Of a stretch of 64,000 nucleotides of DNA, positions 34,596 to 45,878 are shown one piece after another. Source of the DNA: Erythroxylum novogranatense (Eukaryota; Streptophyta; Magnoliopsida; Malpighiales; Erythroxylaceae). Position numbers and translations under genes: made by a program. Each line of letters opens with the position of its first letter. Positions within the stretch are counted from its first letter, which is position 1. The notes below the pieces were generated by a model. It searched no databases. It saw nothing but the letters and a program-made list of their open reading frames with translations, and was not told the origin of the DNA. Location of the stretch: contig CM057233.1 of assembly GCA_029891385.1 (NCBI GenBank), forward strand, positions 25,714,150 to 25,778,149, given 5' to 3'.

Positions 34596-34830
34596 TTTTC
34601 ATAGTTCATTTAGTATTCACTATTTTACTGCTTTAATACTTTTGTTGAAAGTAACATGGTACTAAAGTGTATGGAGATGATGACCTATGTTTATCCTAGG
34701 AAGGAGATCTTTAGATAGTGAACTTGCCTTTTATTCACAATATACATCTAAGACGAAGACCTCTAGGGGACTATAATGACAATCATGAGGAACCCAAGTG
34801 TGAAAATCAAGTGAATAATCATAAGGTGAA
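34596..34830 (+). other. Leader region before Gag remnant
   Basis: AT-rich sequence joining the older segment to the Gag remnant. No primer site, clear LTR end or ORF was found. Confidence 0.35.
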
Positions 34831-35890
34831 AGGCAATTAGTGATGAAGGAGTATGCTAGACCGGTGATTGGTACTGCCACTTCATGTATATGTTTAGAAG
34901 AAGCAACTAGGAACTATGAATTGAATAACATCCATTATAACATACTGTCATCATTTTACGGGGTTCCCAATAAAATTCATTTAAGAATTCTATACCACTC
35001 TCTAAACCTTTTTGTTCGATGGATTAAACAAAGATTAACTTAGAATGAGATGCTTCCCATACATATTGAAGGATCAGGCTAAGGTATGGTTGAAGACCCT
35101 TCCTTCCAAGTCTTTGACTATATGGGAGGAAGTGTACAACAAATTTATAGGAAATTTTTATTCCCATCAAAAGGCATTTGAATTGCACACCAAGATAGCT
35201 ACCTTCACTCAGATGGAGGAAAAGCCATTCCACAAGACATGGGAATGATTTAAGCTCTTATTGATACAATGTCCACACCATCATTTTCCACTCATATGCT
35301 AAACCAATTCTTTTATAATGGGTTGATGCAACAGTACTAGTATATAGTGGATAATGCAGCAGAAGGAGTTGTAGGAGAGAGGACAACTAAAGAAATATAT
35401 GAAAGCTTCGAAATTTTAGGGGTTGATTCTAAAAAAAAGAGCACAAGGGGAAGAAGAGCTAGAGTTTATGAAGTGAGTTCGAATCAAGAATTGGCTATGT
35501 AGTTAGCTAAGTTAACGAGACATGTAAAGATGCTAACTACGAGACTACTCCAGAACGTTAAAAATCAAGAAGTGTGTGGTTTATATAGAACTTGTGGTCA
35601 TCTTATGAATGTTTATACATATTGTTATGAACTTTTCTATGGGGAAGAACAAGTTAACTCACTTAGTAGTTTTCAACCAAAGGAGTGAAATGATCCATAC
35701 TCGAACACCTACAGCCCTAGTTAGAGAAACCATCCCAATTTCTCTTGGAAGACCAACAATCCACAGATGCATCCCCAACCACAATATCAGAATTTTCAGA
35801 AGCCAAAATTTTTCCAAAGGCAATCCTTAAATGAAAACCTACCCAAAAAAAAAACCCTTATTTAGAGGAAAGCCAAAATGCATTCATTAA
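34831..35890 (+). pseudogene. gag: Element D gag, Athila-like (decayed)
   Basis: Gag remnant. The reading opens near 34841 with ARPVIGT and YELN..HYN, has a stop and frame change near 35040, then MRCFPYILKDQAKVWLKTL (35045 on), IWEEVYNKFIGNFYSHQ and TKIATFTQ, which is the typical capsid block of Athila-type plant Gags. A stop at 35246 precedes CPHHHFPL and, further on, VVDNAAEGVVG, a CGLYRTCGHL stretch where a zinc knuckle is expected, and HPNFSW. At least five stops or frame changes are present. The C-terminal part resumes after the inverted solo LTR at 37461. Confidence 0.75.
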
Positions 35891-35997
35891 GGTCACAACT
35901 TAGAATCAAGAAAGAACAACAAGAGGTTCGACTCCTTAGAAGCATATAGCAAGAGGATTGAGATTCAAGTGGGGAAACTTATAGCTCAAATGCATAA

Positions 35998-37460
35998 TGA
36001 TCGTGATTTTCTAATGTGTGTAAGTTCTAATTAGTAAACCTAGATAATTCGCAAATGCACAAGTCGTTTGTATATTACCTAAGGTGTCAATCCCATGAGG
36101 AGGGATAATCTAATCCTAAAATTTAAGGCTAACACAATTCGCGTAAATTCAAAAGATAGCAAAACTGAAATAAGATTTCAATTCAATCATGTAAATCAAT
36201 CCAAGCATCAATTACAAAAATATTAACAAGTTAGATATTGCAACACACGTAAGAATTAACCTAAGAAAATTATCAATTGAGAGAAAGGGGAATTTACTTA
36301 TATTTAATGCTAACCTAATCGATTATGACTTATCGGATTATTGGTTCTAGACGATCCTAGGGTTGATTACTCTCTCTCGAGTTATAACCATTAATCCTAA
36401 ATTATAAACCTTAATCAGATTATAGAAAATTGCAATTTCTCAATTAGCAACCTAAACAAAACCCTAATTAGATATGAAGTTGTCCAATGAATGATCGGGA
36501 ACCTATGTGATATCTCTCTTCACATAGTTGTCGATTTGATTAGTTTCTCATTCTTATTAAACTACTTAACTCTCATTAGCCCAATTTAATAATTTTCATT
36601 CAGTTCACCCTCTAAGTTTATTACCAAATTATGCAATCACATAAATTAATCACAATAAATCTAATAAACATAAAAATAATCAGTTTTTATTAAATCAAAG
36701 ATTAAAAACCTAAAGATGAGTTTAGAACATCTCAACATTCACAAATCCTATCATCAAACTACTATTCCCAATTCTATACAATAATAAAAATGCAAAATAA
36801 TAGGAAATACAATCTTGGATGGAGACAGGAGGCAGTGACGTTGGAAACTCCTTATCTAGGAAGTACGTCAATGTTGGCTTCTTTTCCACTTCTCTCTTCC
36901 TTCTTGTCTTTCTTAATCTCTCAATCATGCTCTCTAGGGTTTCTCTCCAAAATTGGTTGATGCAAAAACTCCCTCATCTTCTTTTTCTTATTTTTTATAT
37001 ACATTTTGTGTTTTGGGTAGCCCTAAGATTTTTTTGGGTCCGAATGATTCAAAACTCCCTCGAAACTTGACATTTTTTAGTATCTATATGTGTGCCCGAT
37101 CGTGAGCCACATTCGAGTCTTTTGTCACGGTCGTGGAAAGCAGGTCGTGATCATGGGCCATGTCCTAGGCTTCTGTCATGATCATGGCCTATATGCCACT
37201 ATCGTGGGTTATTGTTTTAGCCCGAGTGTCTCTGAAACTTCTCCATTCTTTGATGCCTAAAACACTAACAAATACTTCAAGGTATCTCAAAAACATAATA
37301 ATTAAGCTTAAAGACTTGTGCTAACCCACAAAAACACTTAAACATAAATAATTAACTAAATAACACAATTATATTCTAAACACATACTAAACGATTTAAT
37401 TAACAATTAGATCCTCATCAAAATAAACCCTAAAACATTATGCAATTCACACTTACATAA
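35998..37460 (-). mobile_element. Solo LTR of E family, inverted, inside D gag
   Basis: Its reverse complement matches 45879-47447 from a near-TAAGTGTGAA start (37455) to the ATCA end (35998). CATAA lies at 35993-35997 and 37456-37460, a possible target duplication if three LTR bases were lost. GATCGTG/GATCATG words (37095-37210) match the palindromes of the E LTR. No coding sequence; an ORF at 36819-37070 is not conserved. Confidence 0.75.
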
Positions 37461-38372
37461 CAATCAAATGCGAAGGTTGCCTAATCAATCCGAGCAAGCC
37501 CAAGTGATCACCATTTTGAGAAGTGGTAAAGTGACTGACAATCACGTTGAGTTTCCTTTTGAGCTGCCTGACACTGATGATCAAGAGAAGGAAAGCCTCA
37601 CCTAAGAAGATGATGAGAAAAATGAGAAAAAGCAATGGGAGAAACTCTTCAGGTCACATTCAAAAGGGTGAATAACTTACGCATGACACCAAGGACAATG
37701 AAAAACAAAAACTACACAAGGAGACATATCCTTATCTACTACCAATTCCATATCCAAGCCACCTTAAGGAATCAAAATAAGATGAGCAGTTTCATATCTA
37801 TATCACATAATTTCTAGGGTCAATGCTAATCTTCCCTTATTAGATATGATTAGGAACATTTCAGCTTATGTCAAGATCTGTAAGGAACTAAGCACCGAGA
37901 AACAAAATTTTGAGCCTAACAAAAAGATGCTAGTTTTGGAAATAGCAAGTGCAATTTTGCAGCTACATTTACACACCAAACTGAAAGATCCATGATGTTT
38001 TATTGTCAAGTACCAATAGGTAATGGTGATGAGTATGCTTGATCTTGGAGCAAGCATAAATCTTATGCCTCACTCTATTTATGAGAAATTGGATCTAAAA
38101 CAGTTAAGACTAACCAATATATGCCTGCAATTAGCTGATAGGTCAATCTATTATCTAAAAGGAATAATGGAAAATGTGTTGGTGAAGGTTAGTAGATTGA
38201 TTATTCCTGTAGACTTTGTGGTCTTCGACATAGGCGAGGTTAAATAGTAAGGAAAGGAGCACACCATACTCCTTGGCAAGCCTTTTATGGCCACTACTAA
38301 TACCTTGATTGATGTGACGAACAGAAAACTGAAAATGACTATTTTAGGAGAAAGTAGAATTTTCAATCTTTA
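37461..38372 (+). pseudogene. gag-pol: Element D gag C-terminus and aspartic protease
   Basis: The resumed frame has an ITILRSGK block (37510) typical of the Athila Gag-to-protease linker, stops near 37602 and 37818, and then the protease. DLGAS (38041-38055) is the active site, followed by INLMPHSIYEKL, LQLADRS, VPVDF-like IPVDFVV and, after a stop at 38245, LLGKPF. This is the order of Athila-like proteases. No RT, RNase H or integrase follows; noncoding 3' sequence begins within 300 bases. D was therefore a gag-protease-only element or lost pol by deletion. Confidence 0.75.
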
Positions 38373-39960
38373 ATGTTAAACCTGTTCCTATTACCACTAT
38401 TTATGAGGACTATTCTTCTTTTAATTAAGTTAATGCTACAAATTATGATTTTGGCTTATGGGAAGAAGAAGGAAGGAAGTTGGATTGGAGTAAAGAGAGT
38501 GATGAATGTTGCCCATTGCTAATGGATGCAAATGAGGAAGTATTGAGGAGATTCTTGGAGACAAATTCGAATGAACAGGATGAAACAGTGGAATCAATCA
38601 CTTTGAGCGACCCACCTTGAGCATGACCATTGACATGTCTAGTTACAAGATGTTAAAGAAGCAATCATTTAATTTCTATTTATTTTTTAATTATCTGTCT
38701 ATTGATAATTATCTTAGTGAACCTTAACTTAGTTTTTTTCTTTTTGTTCGCAGGCTTACTCTTCTGTCTCTTCTATCTATTTTCCTTACAGTTGTCTTAA
38801 TTCCTTGATACAATACACCACACTGCACACTAAATCAATTTAATGTTCACCCCCATATTTGTATCCTACTTATATTCCTTTCTTTATTACGTATTTTTTT
38901 AATGTCTTTTAGTTGTTCATGTTTGTCCTTGTCTCTGTTAATTTTTTGTCTTTTGTCTTAGGCCTCTCTTATACTTTTATGTATCTCATTAGGAATAGTG
39001 TGATATTTAAGTTGGGTGGAGGGGAGTAGTTAAAAAAAATATTATTTGTGTATTGTATGTTTGTTTTCCCATTTAATAGTTAAAGATGTATGGTTATTAA
39101 ATGAACTTGATCTAGATTAGAAATGCATAATATAAATGAATGAGTATACTTGCATGCTTAGGATGATTGGCTAGGATTTTGAATAAAGAGACATTAGCTT
39201 ATTATGATAAATGAATAATATGTATCCGTCCTCTACATTTTCTCTTCTAAACTTGATCTTGTTCTAAATAAATAGATGAAAAATATATTTAAAAAAAGTA
39301 AAATAAAAAAAGAAAAGACAAAAGAGAAAATATAAAAAGAAAAGTAAAGAAAAGAAATAGAAATAGAATAGAAAAGAAAGAAATAGAATATAACTAGAAA
39401 ATGAAAAGAAGAGGAGAGAAGTGAAAAAAGGGGAGATTTAATTTTGTTAAATTAGAGAGAAGAATTAAGTGTTTTATAGTTCATTGTTTTGTACAAGTTT
39501 AAATGTTCAATTTATATTGTGGTTTTAAACTATGATTATCATTTTTCCTACCCTCAGCCCAACCCCATTACAACCAAAATAAAGACCTGCGGATTGATGT
39601 TTGTGTTTGATATGAGTGGTGGAGATTGGATTAGTAAGCAAGCTCATGGTAGATGCCTTACATGAAATAAATGATGAGTTAATATACCTTACCTTTGAAT
39701 GCTTGAGATGATGGAGAGTAGAGTGAGTATCTATTACACTTGTTGATGGTTCTTTGAATTGAAGTGCTTGTTGATTTTGGATAAATATGTGAATAATAGC
39801 TTGTTTATGGAGTATTATGAGTTTCAAGTTCTTAGGTTGTGTTTATTGAAATGATCGTTGATATCTTTGAGTATTATTTGGGAAAATTATTACTTCCATT
39901 ATTTGTTCTTGTATCAAGTTCTCATTCAAAAAACATTCAAAAATAAATAAAATATGGCTT
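38373..39960 (+). other. Element D noncoding 3' region
   Basis: It contains a degenerate CATT-loop-AGTG hairpin and G-rich tract near 38988-39028 (compare 44883-44920), an A-rich tract (39283-39425), and a CCTACCC...CCCCATTACAACC block near 39548 that matches the F internal region near 57952. No 3' LTR is seen; X4 begins instead. Confidence 0.55.
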
Positions 39961-41037
39961 TGATAATCAAAATGCTAAAATTGAACTATAACCCCTTCAA
40001 AATCCATACTTTCAAGTTAACTTTTCCATGATCGTTATGATCAGGTAAATGAAGAAATTTGACAACACTTCCTTCTATAAACATATTCTTCATTGTCTTA
40101 AGTTTCCAATAACAGTAAGATCATTCAATTTGGTTAAGTAATCCAAAAGTTATACTCCAAACATTTTCGGACTGCTCTTATACTGAAACAATATTCTATT
40201 CTCAACTTCCTTCCAAAAATTAATATCCTTAGAGACTGAATTTAAATTTCATTTCTTGACAAAACTTCTATCCCAATGTCTTTAGTTTATTCCAAATAAA
40301 AAATCACTCCATTTGGATAACTAAACAAAAAGTTATGCTAAAATTACAGGGGTGTCGAAAAGTTCGCCCAAAATAGGGGTTCATCGCGGCGAACTTTGAT
40401 AGAGGCAACACAAACACTTCATTTTTCTAGATTTTTATTTTCCATCTTCTACTACTAACACATATTAAACCTCAACCATCATTTCTACTTCATATTCACT
40501 TCATTCTCTACTCCATTTTAACTCAAAATCTTTAACAAATACAAACGCAAGACATTCACATCATCTTTGCAATCTTTCACAATCATCACACACAAGACAC
40601 AAGAAGAGAAGAAGGCTTATACTTACTTGATTAAGCTCTAAATTCTTCAAACTCTCCAAGATCACCAAAAACACTAGCTCCCTTCTTTCTTTTCTTTTTC
40701 TTTTCACTTCTTTCCCTCTTCCACGATGCTTCTCTCTTTTCAAACAAGCCCAAAATTTTATTATTCTAATTCTACACTATAATAATCATCAAATGTTCCT
40801 TTTGCCCTCCAAAATAAGCCTTGCAACCTTTAGGCTTAAGTGATCTTCTAATTCTACCCCTTCTTTCATTTAATCCAACTTCTTACCTTAGGCCATAATT
40901 TAATTCCTTAATCATACACTAATTTAATTCTATCTTTGGCATAATAATTAAACTCCAAATAACATGATTTATCTAGCAAGACCACAAAATTTATTCAAAT
41001 CATGCTTAATAAATAATAAAAAATTTGGGGCCCAACA
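39960..41037 (-). mobile_element. X-family LTR fragment X4
   Basis: On the minus strand it starts TGTTGGGCCCC at 41037. It matches X1 near 6220-6460 and keeps a donor-like GTAAGT (40621-40626) but lacks the rest of the LTR. AAAGTTCGCC (40359-40368) and GGCGAACTTT (40388-40397) form a 10-bp inverted repeat at the cassette position, next to GTTATG. The left boundary is approximate. Confidence 0.6.
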
Positions 41038-41520
41038 AGAGGAATTTTAGTAACATTGTCAAGCAGTGACTGATGCCAAAAACACACCAAAAAATATACA
41101 ATATGCTATTTGCTATAGCCAAATGAAGTGTCTCTTCAAAATAAGGGAAAATAAATTATCATAAACTCTGTCCAAGGTTTAATTATTGAGCTCTTGATAT
41201 TGAAATAATATTTAAAAACCAAAGGTTGACAGATGATGATAGAAATTAATAACTAATGATTTATTCATATTTTTGTCATAATTTTAATGCATTTTCTTGT
41301 TTATTTCAGTATTATTATTTATTTTGTTTTTTTTAATTTCTAATTCACTCACTTGTAACTAAAATGAAAACATTTGGATAAGTTTAGAGTAACTTGAAGT
41401 TGTTATGATTGAGTTATGGAGTGCATGACAATGTATATGGCTATGATGGAGATTTTGAAAATTAGAATAACAATTAACAATGTATATGACAATGTATATG
41501 GCTATGATGGCTATTATATT
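41038..41520 (+). repeat. Partial copy of repeat R (R-C)
   Basis: It matches 47590-47830 and 53345-53790 from 'TTTTAGTAACATTGTCAAGCAGTGACTG' on. Its start is cut by X4. 41425-41515 contains a direct repeat of GACAATGTATATGGCTATGATGG. Confidence 0.6.
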
Positions 41521-41522
41521 AT

Positions 41523-43613
41523 TGTTGGAGTTATGTAAATATAGTGCCCTGGAAAGCAAGTGTATTTACATGTAACTTTTCTTCTTCATAGCTTTGTAAT
41601 AAAATATTTATTATTAATAAAATAAAAGAGTTTGGTTTTATCTGTATGAGCATTATATATCTGGTCATAAGGTACCAAGATTCATTTGTAAGTAATATAC
41701 ATATACATAGAGATGTATGGGAAACATGTATATTATTAGAATCTGAATTAATTGATTCACAGTTGAATAATCAAGTTGGTCGTTTGATTATGGTTTAGAC
41801 TGTAGTGTTGCGATTTATCTCCATATAAAGTAAAGGAGTTTACTTAAAGGGAATGATGAGTTTCATATCATGATAGTAGTAGACTATCGATAATGGCACT
41901 ATTAAATGAATCTGGAATCAAGTATGTTTTCAAGAATAAAGTGGGTCGTTACTTTAATCTTAAAACATTAAGCATTCACTTATTATGAACCACAATCTTG
42001 ATGAGTGGTGAACTCATATGTGTTTCATTATAATTCTTGATATGATCGGAATGGATTTTTACAGGGTATTAATCCAGTGTCTGCATGTTGGAATTATTAA
42101 TTGAAACATGTATCAGGGAACATTCACTCAAATAAAGAGTTTATAGTGTTATCATCTCTTCTAGATGTTTTAAGGAGATTTGGTGATTAAACTTGCGCCA
42201 GTAGTTTGATGGACTAGCTACCCATCAAGTCTTAACACTAAGATGAGATCTTATGTGTTAATCACCATATAAAGTAAAATGAGAGATCTAGAAGAAAAAA
42301 CCAACATAAGGGCAAAACGGTAATTTTACCCTTTGGTGTGCGGATGGCTATAATAAGGTTCTAAATAGGGTTTGCAATTGGACATATTCTCATAATATTT
42401 AATAATTCAAGAGTTCAACTAATTGTCTTTAGTGGAATGACATTTAGTTAATAAGCTAGAATTAATTCCAATGAGATTGAATTATTTCTGGGCTTATTGG
42501 AGCTTGAATTATCAAAGTCCAATAAGATTCCCCACTTGGCTTTAAGGAAGGTTATCAAGCTAAGTAACAAGTAGTTTGGAGGCTTTAGAAGTCCATAATT
42601 GAATGATGGGCTTATACTAATTAATGGTTAATTGGAAGCCCATATGTTCATTTAGAAATGGGCTTGTTTTGGTTTAATGTAATTGATTAGATTAATTATA
42701 TTAAAACAATTTTTTAAAATGGAGAAGAAGCAATTTCGAAATTGTGTTAGGTTAGATGTGTAACCACATTTGACATTAAAATACTAAATAAAGATGGTTT
42801 TATTATGGTTCATCATTATTAAATGGAGTTATGAACTTACCATTAAATGGTTTAATGGTTGGCTTTTAATGTTGGCATGTAACCTATTTGCATTCATTAG
42901 ATTAAAGATGAAAGATGTGCATTAGATGGACCATCTTTCTTCTTTCTTCTTGCCGAAACCGAAATGGGTATTCAATTATAGGTTATGGTCTTTTCAAATA
43001 GCCATTTTAAAGATAAATGAAGTAAGTCTCATTTATTGGCTATTTGATGAGTGATTAATGTAAGAAGTGATGCATTGGATGCCTCTCACTTTTTCCATTC
43101 ATGCATATTTCGAAATTGAGATGTAAGAAAGGGTTCTTGCATGGTTTTAGACATTCTCTCCTTTCATGCAAGGTAGAACCGAAATTCTAAGTGAAAGAAT
43201 TGAAAGAGTTTCAATTTTGGTTCTTCTTCTTCTAAGAAAATCTCCTCCAAATATTTCTTCTCCTTTCCCACCAAAGGATTTTGTTAACCTAGTTGTCCTT
43301 GAAGAACAAGTGGTAAATCTAATTGGTTGAGGATACTACAACAAGGAAGAAGATAGATTGCTAAAGGAAAAGACTCAAAGGCAAAGGATTTGGATATAAG
43401 AAGGAGAGGATAGCAATGAGGATTTAAAGTCAGTAGCGAAGGAGTCGGTAATTCCTTTTATCTTGTTCTTGGTTTTATTATCCTTATACCATATCATGTA
43501 TGGATTAGCATGTTGATTTGGATATATTGCTTCCGCTGCAAGATGATTTCTTAAAAAGTTTTGAAATCTATCGTTTCTCCATACTAAGCATGCTTTCTTT
43601 TTCCGATCCAATA
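41523..43613 (+). mobile_element. Probable solo LTR V, unclassified
   Basis: It starts TGTTGGAG and ends near TCCAATA. The boundary is suggested by the switch from R sequence to E LTR sequence. No PBS, PPT or coding region was found. The word TAGAATAACAATTA occurs near both ends (41463 and 43623), which may be a duplication or microhomology. Features such as 'GCCCTGGAAAGC' near the start and 'TTCCGCTGCAAG' near the end recall Ty1/copia LTRs, which is weak evidence. Confidence 0.4.
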
Positions 43614-44305
43614 GTGTATTTAATAGAATAACAATTAAATTAGGTTAACGAGAGTTAGGTAATTTAATAAAATCTGAATTAAAATAGGTTGGTAAATCTT
43701 GCGTGGAGAGATCATGTATAGGTTTCCAATTGTTTATTAGATAACTTAAGAACTGATTAAGTTTTGGATAGGTTGTTAATTGAGAGATTACAACTTCTCA
43801 TAATCTTATTAAGGTTTATGTTTTAGGGTTCATTTATAACTTGAGGGAGAATAATTAACCCTAGGATCATCTATAACTATTAATTTGATAAATTGTAATT
43901 AATTAGGTTAGCATTAAAGATGATAAGTTTCCCTTTCTCTCTTTTGGTTAACTCACTAGGTTAAATTCTGGGGTGTGCTATCATCATTCAACAAATCAAT
44001 CAATTTCCATTATTTTTTATTCATTTTAATATGAAATTGTTGGTCATTGGTCGTTGATTGTTTTTGTCAAGCGTTAATTGTCAATTATTTTTTTGTTATT
44101 TGATTTGGTTGTTTGATTATTTAGTTCTTGTGTTTAAATTTATTGTCTATTAAATTTTTATTTAATCATTTCTGACCTTAGATTCTAGGATTAGATTAAC
44201 CCTCCTCGTGGGATGAACACCTTAGTTATTATACAAACGACTCATACATTTACGAAATTTTGAGTTTAAATATTAAAATTTACTCATATAAGATAACTAC
44301 GGTCA
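43614..44305 (+). repeat. E 5' LTR, 3' half
   Basis: It matches 46755-47447 of the 3' LTR. The upstream half is missing where V adjoins. It ends CGGTCA. Confidence 0.75.
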
Positions 44306-44311
44306 AGTTTT

Positions 44312-44329
44312 TAGCGTCATTGCCGGAGA
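44312..44329 (+). other. E primer-binding site, degenerate
   Basis: TAGCGTCATTGCCGGAGA, six bases after the LTR end, differs at a few positions from the Athila-type TGGCGCCGTTGCCGGGGA seen at 55661. Confidence 0.75.
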
Positions 44330-44882
44330 TAACCCTATTGCTTTCCCTGAGTCTTCCATAGAGGATTAGCACGACGATTTTTATGTCAATCCCTATTGGA
44401 TAGAACTAACTGAATTAGAGCATGTCAATGCTAAAAATGCACACAATAACTTTATTAGTAGTCATGAACATGTGTTGATGCACAAGCAAGTTCAAGCACC
44501 CAACAACAACAAGAAGGGGATTCGACTAGTAAGGAGTCTGAAGAGGAAGAAGTTGCAGAAGAACCGGGCTAGAAAAAGATACTAGACACAATCTCTGCAA
44601 ACCCCAAAGTAATTATGGATACACTTGTGGAAAACTCCAGAAGGATGAAAGAGATGGCCCGAACCCAATGACACCAAAATCGGGACATATGTCGTATTCA
44701 TGCTATTTCAAAGCTCAGGGCGTCCATCTACCACCTCCAACCTTATCACCACCTCCATCACCATAAACCTTGTTCTAAACTCTTTCTTTCTTTTTAAATT
44801 TAACCTTTATTTTTATTTTTATTTTTTGTTTTACTTTAATTTATATTTCTTCTATCTTTATGTGTGTTTGTTATCACCTTCT

Positions 44883-44920
44883 CACATTGAGGACAATGTG
44901 TTGTTCAAGTATGGGGAGGG
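44883..44920 (+). other. CATTG/CAATG hairpin with G-rich tail
   Basis: Stem CACATTG/CAATGTG with loop AGGA, then GGGGAGGG 14 bases on. Relatives: 48116-48150 and 60038-60076, and a degenerate one near 38988. Confidence 0.7.
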
Positions 44921-45878
44921 TTATGTGTTTTATTTGAATGTGAATTTTACATATTATAGTTGTTAGGTTGCATTCTATGAATTGTGTTAATGTACCAATG
45001 GCTTAGATGAATAGAAATTGATTTATTTTTTAACATAGTCTCTATTAGGTTGTAGAGAATTATTAGCTTGCAGAATTAGTAAATTAGGGGTTCTTTGGTT
45101 AAATATGTTGCTTATTTAAGATTTAGTGTTTAAATGTAGCCCTCAAAATTGTCACATTTGTTCATAATTTGAAGCCTCTTAACCTAAGTAGCTTTGCTAG
45201 TATTTTTTCATGGAAACGTGTAGCTAAAGCAACAAGGTAAGCAATTTAAAATTTAAAATATTGTTATTATTTAAATAAGTAATTATTGCACTGGCCTCCA
45301 GGTTATGAATAGAGTTAGTAGCTAGTTAAGAAAGTGATATAGCTGAGTAACCAGATCAACACGCATCACAAAAGTGTGCCTTTGCATAAAAAGACTAGAA
45401 TGATGTTCCAACCAGGCAGCTTAATAAAAAACATGATTTAGTTGCGGATCGACAATCATTACCAATGTTTGCCTCCGCATAAAAAGACTAAGTCTATGTT
45501 CATAAAAAGTTAGAAAAAATAAAATTTTGTTTTCGAATAAAACCTATCGAACTTGTAATAGTTTGACTTTTCATGAAAATGTACCTAGGATTAGTTATAG
45601 AGTTAAATGACCAAAGAATTATTAATGAGTGTGTGCAATTAAGAAGGGTAAACAATTTAACACTTAAGTCTAGATTAATATGTATATTTAGTTTAAACCC
45701 CCAAGACGCAGATTTTGCACGTTAATGATTTGAAATGACTTGGATGATTGTGTTTTAAATTAATTTTATTTCATAAGATTGAAGCCATTGTCTCGTTACT
45801 GCATTGTGTGCTATGTGAATTAGTATATGTTTGTTGTTTTGATTGCTTGAGAACAAGCAAATGTTTCAGTGAGGATGT

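Larger units (their letters stand above)
44306..45878 (+). other. E internal region, largely noncoding
   Basis: 1.57 kb between the E LTRs with only short broken frames near 44345-44700. CACATTG-AGGA-CAATGTG (44883-44900) is a perfect 7-bp hairpin followed by AAGTATGGGGAGGG. A GAGAACAAGCAAATG...GAGGATGT stretch ends at the 3' LTR and serves as PPT-like sequence. This is a non-autonomous Athila-like element. Confidence 0.65.

Noticed and set aside
36819..37070. 83-aa hydrophobic ORF that looks membrane-like
   Set aside because: It lies inside the inverted E-family solo LTR and is not open in the matching copy at 45879-47447.
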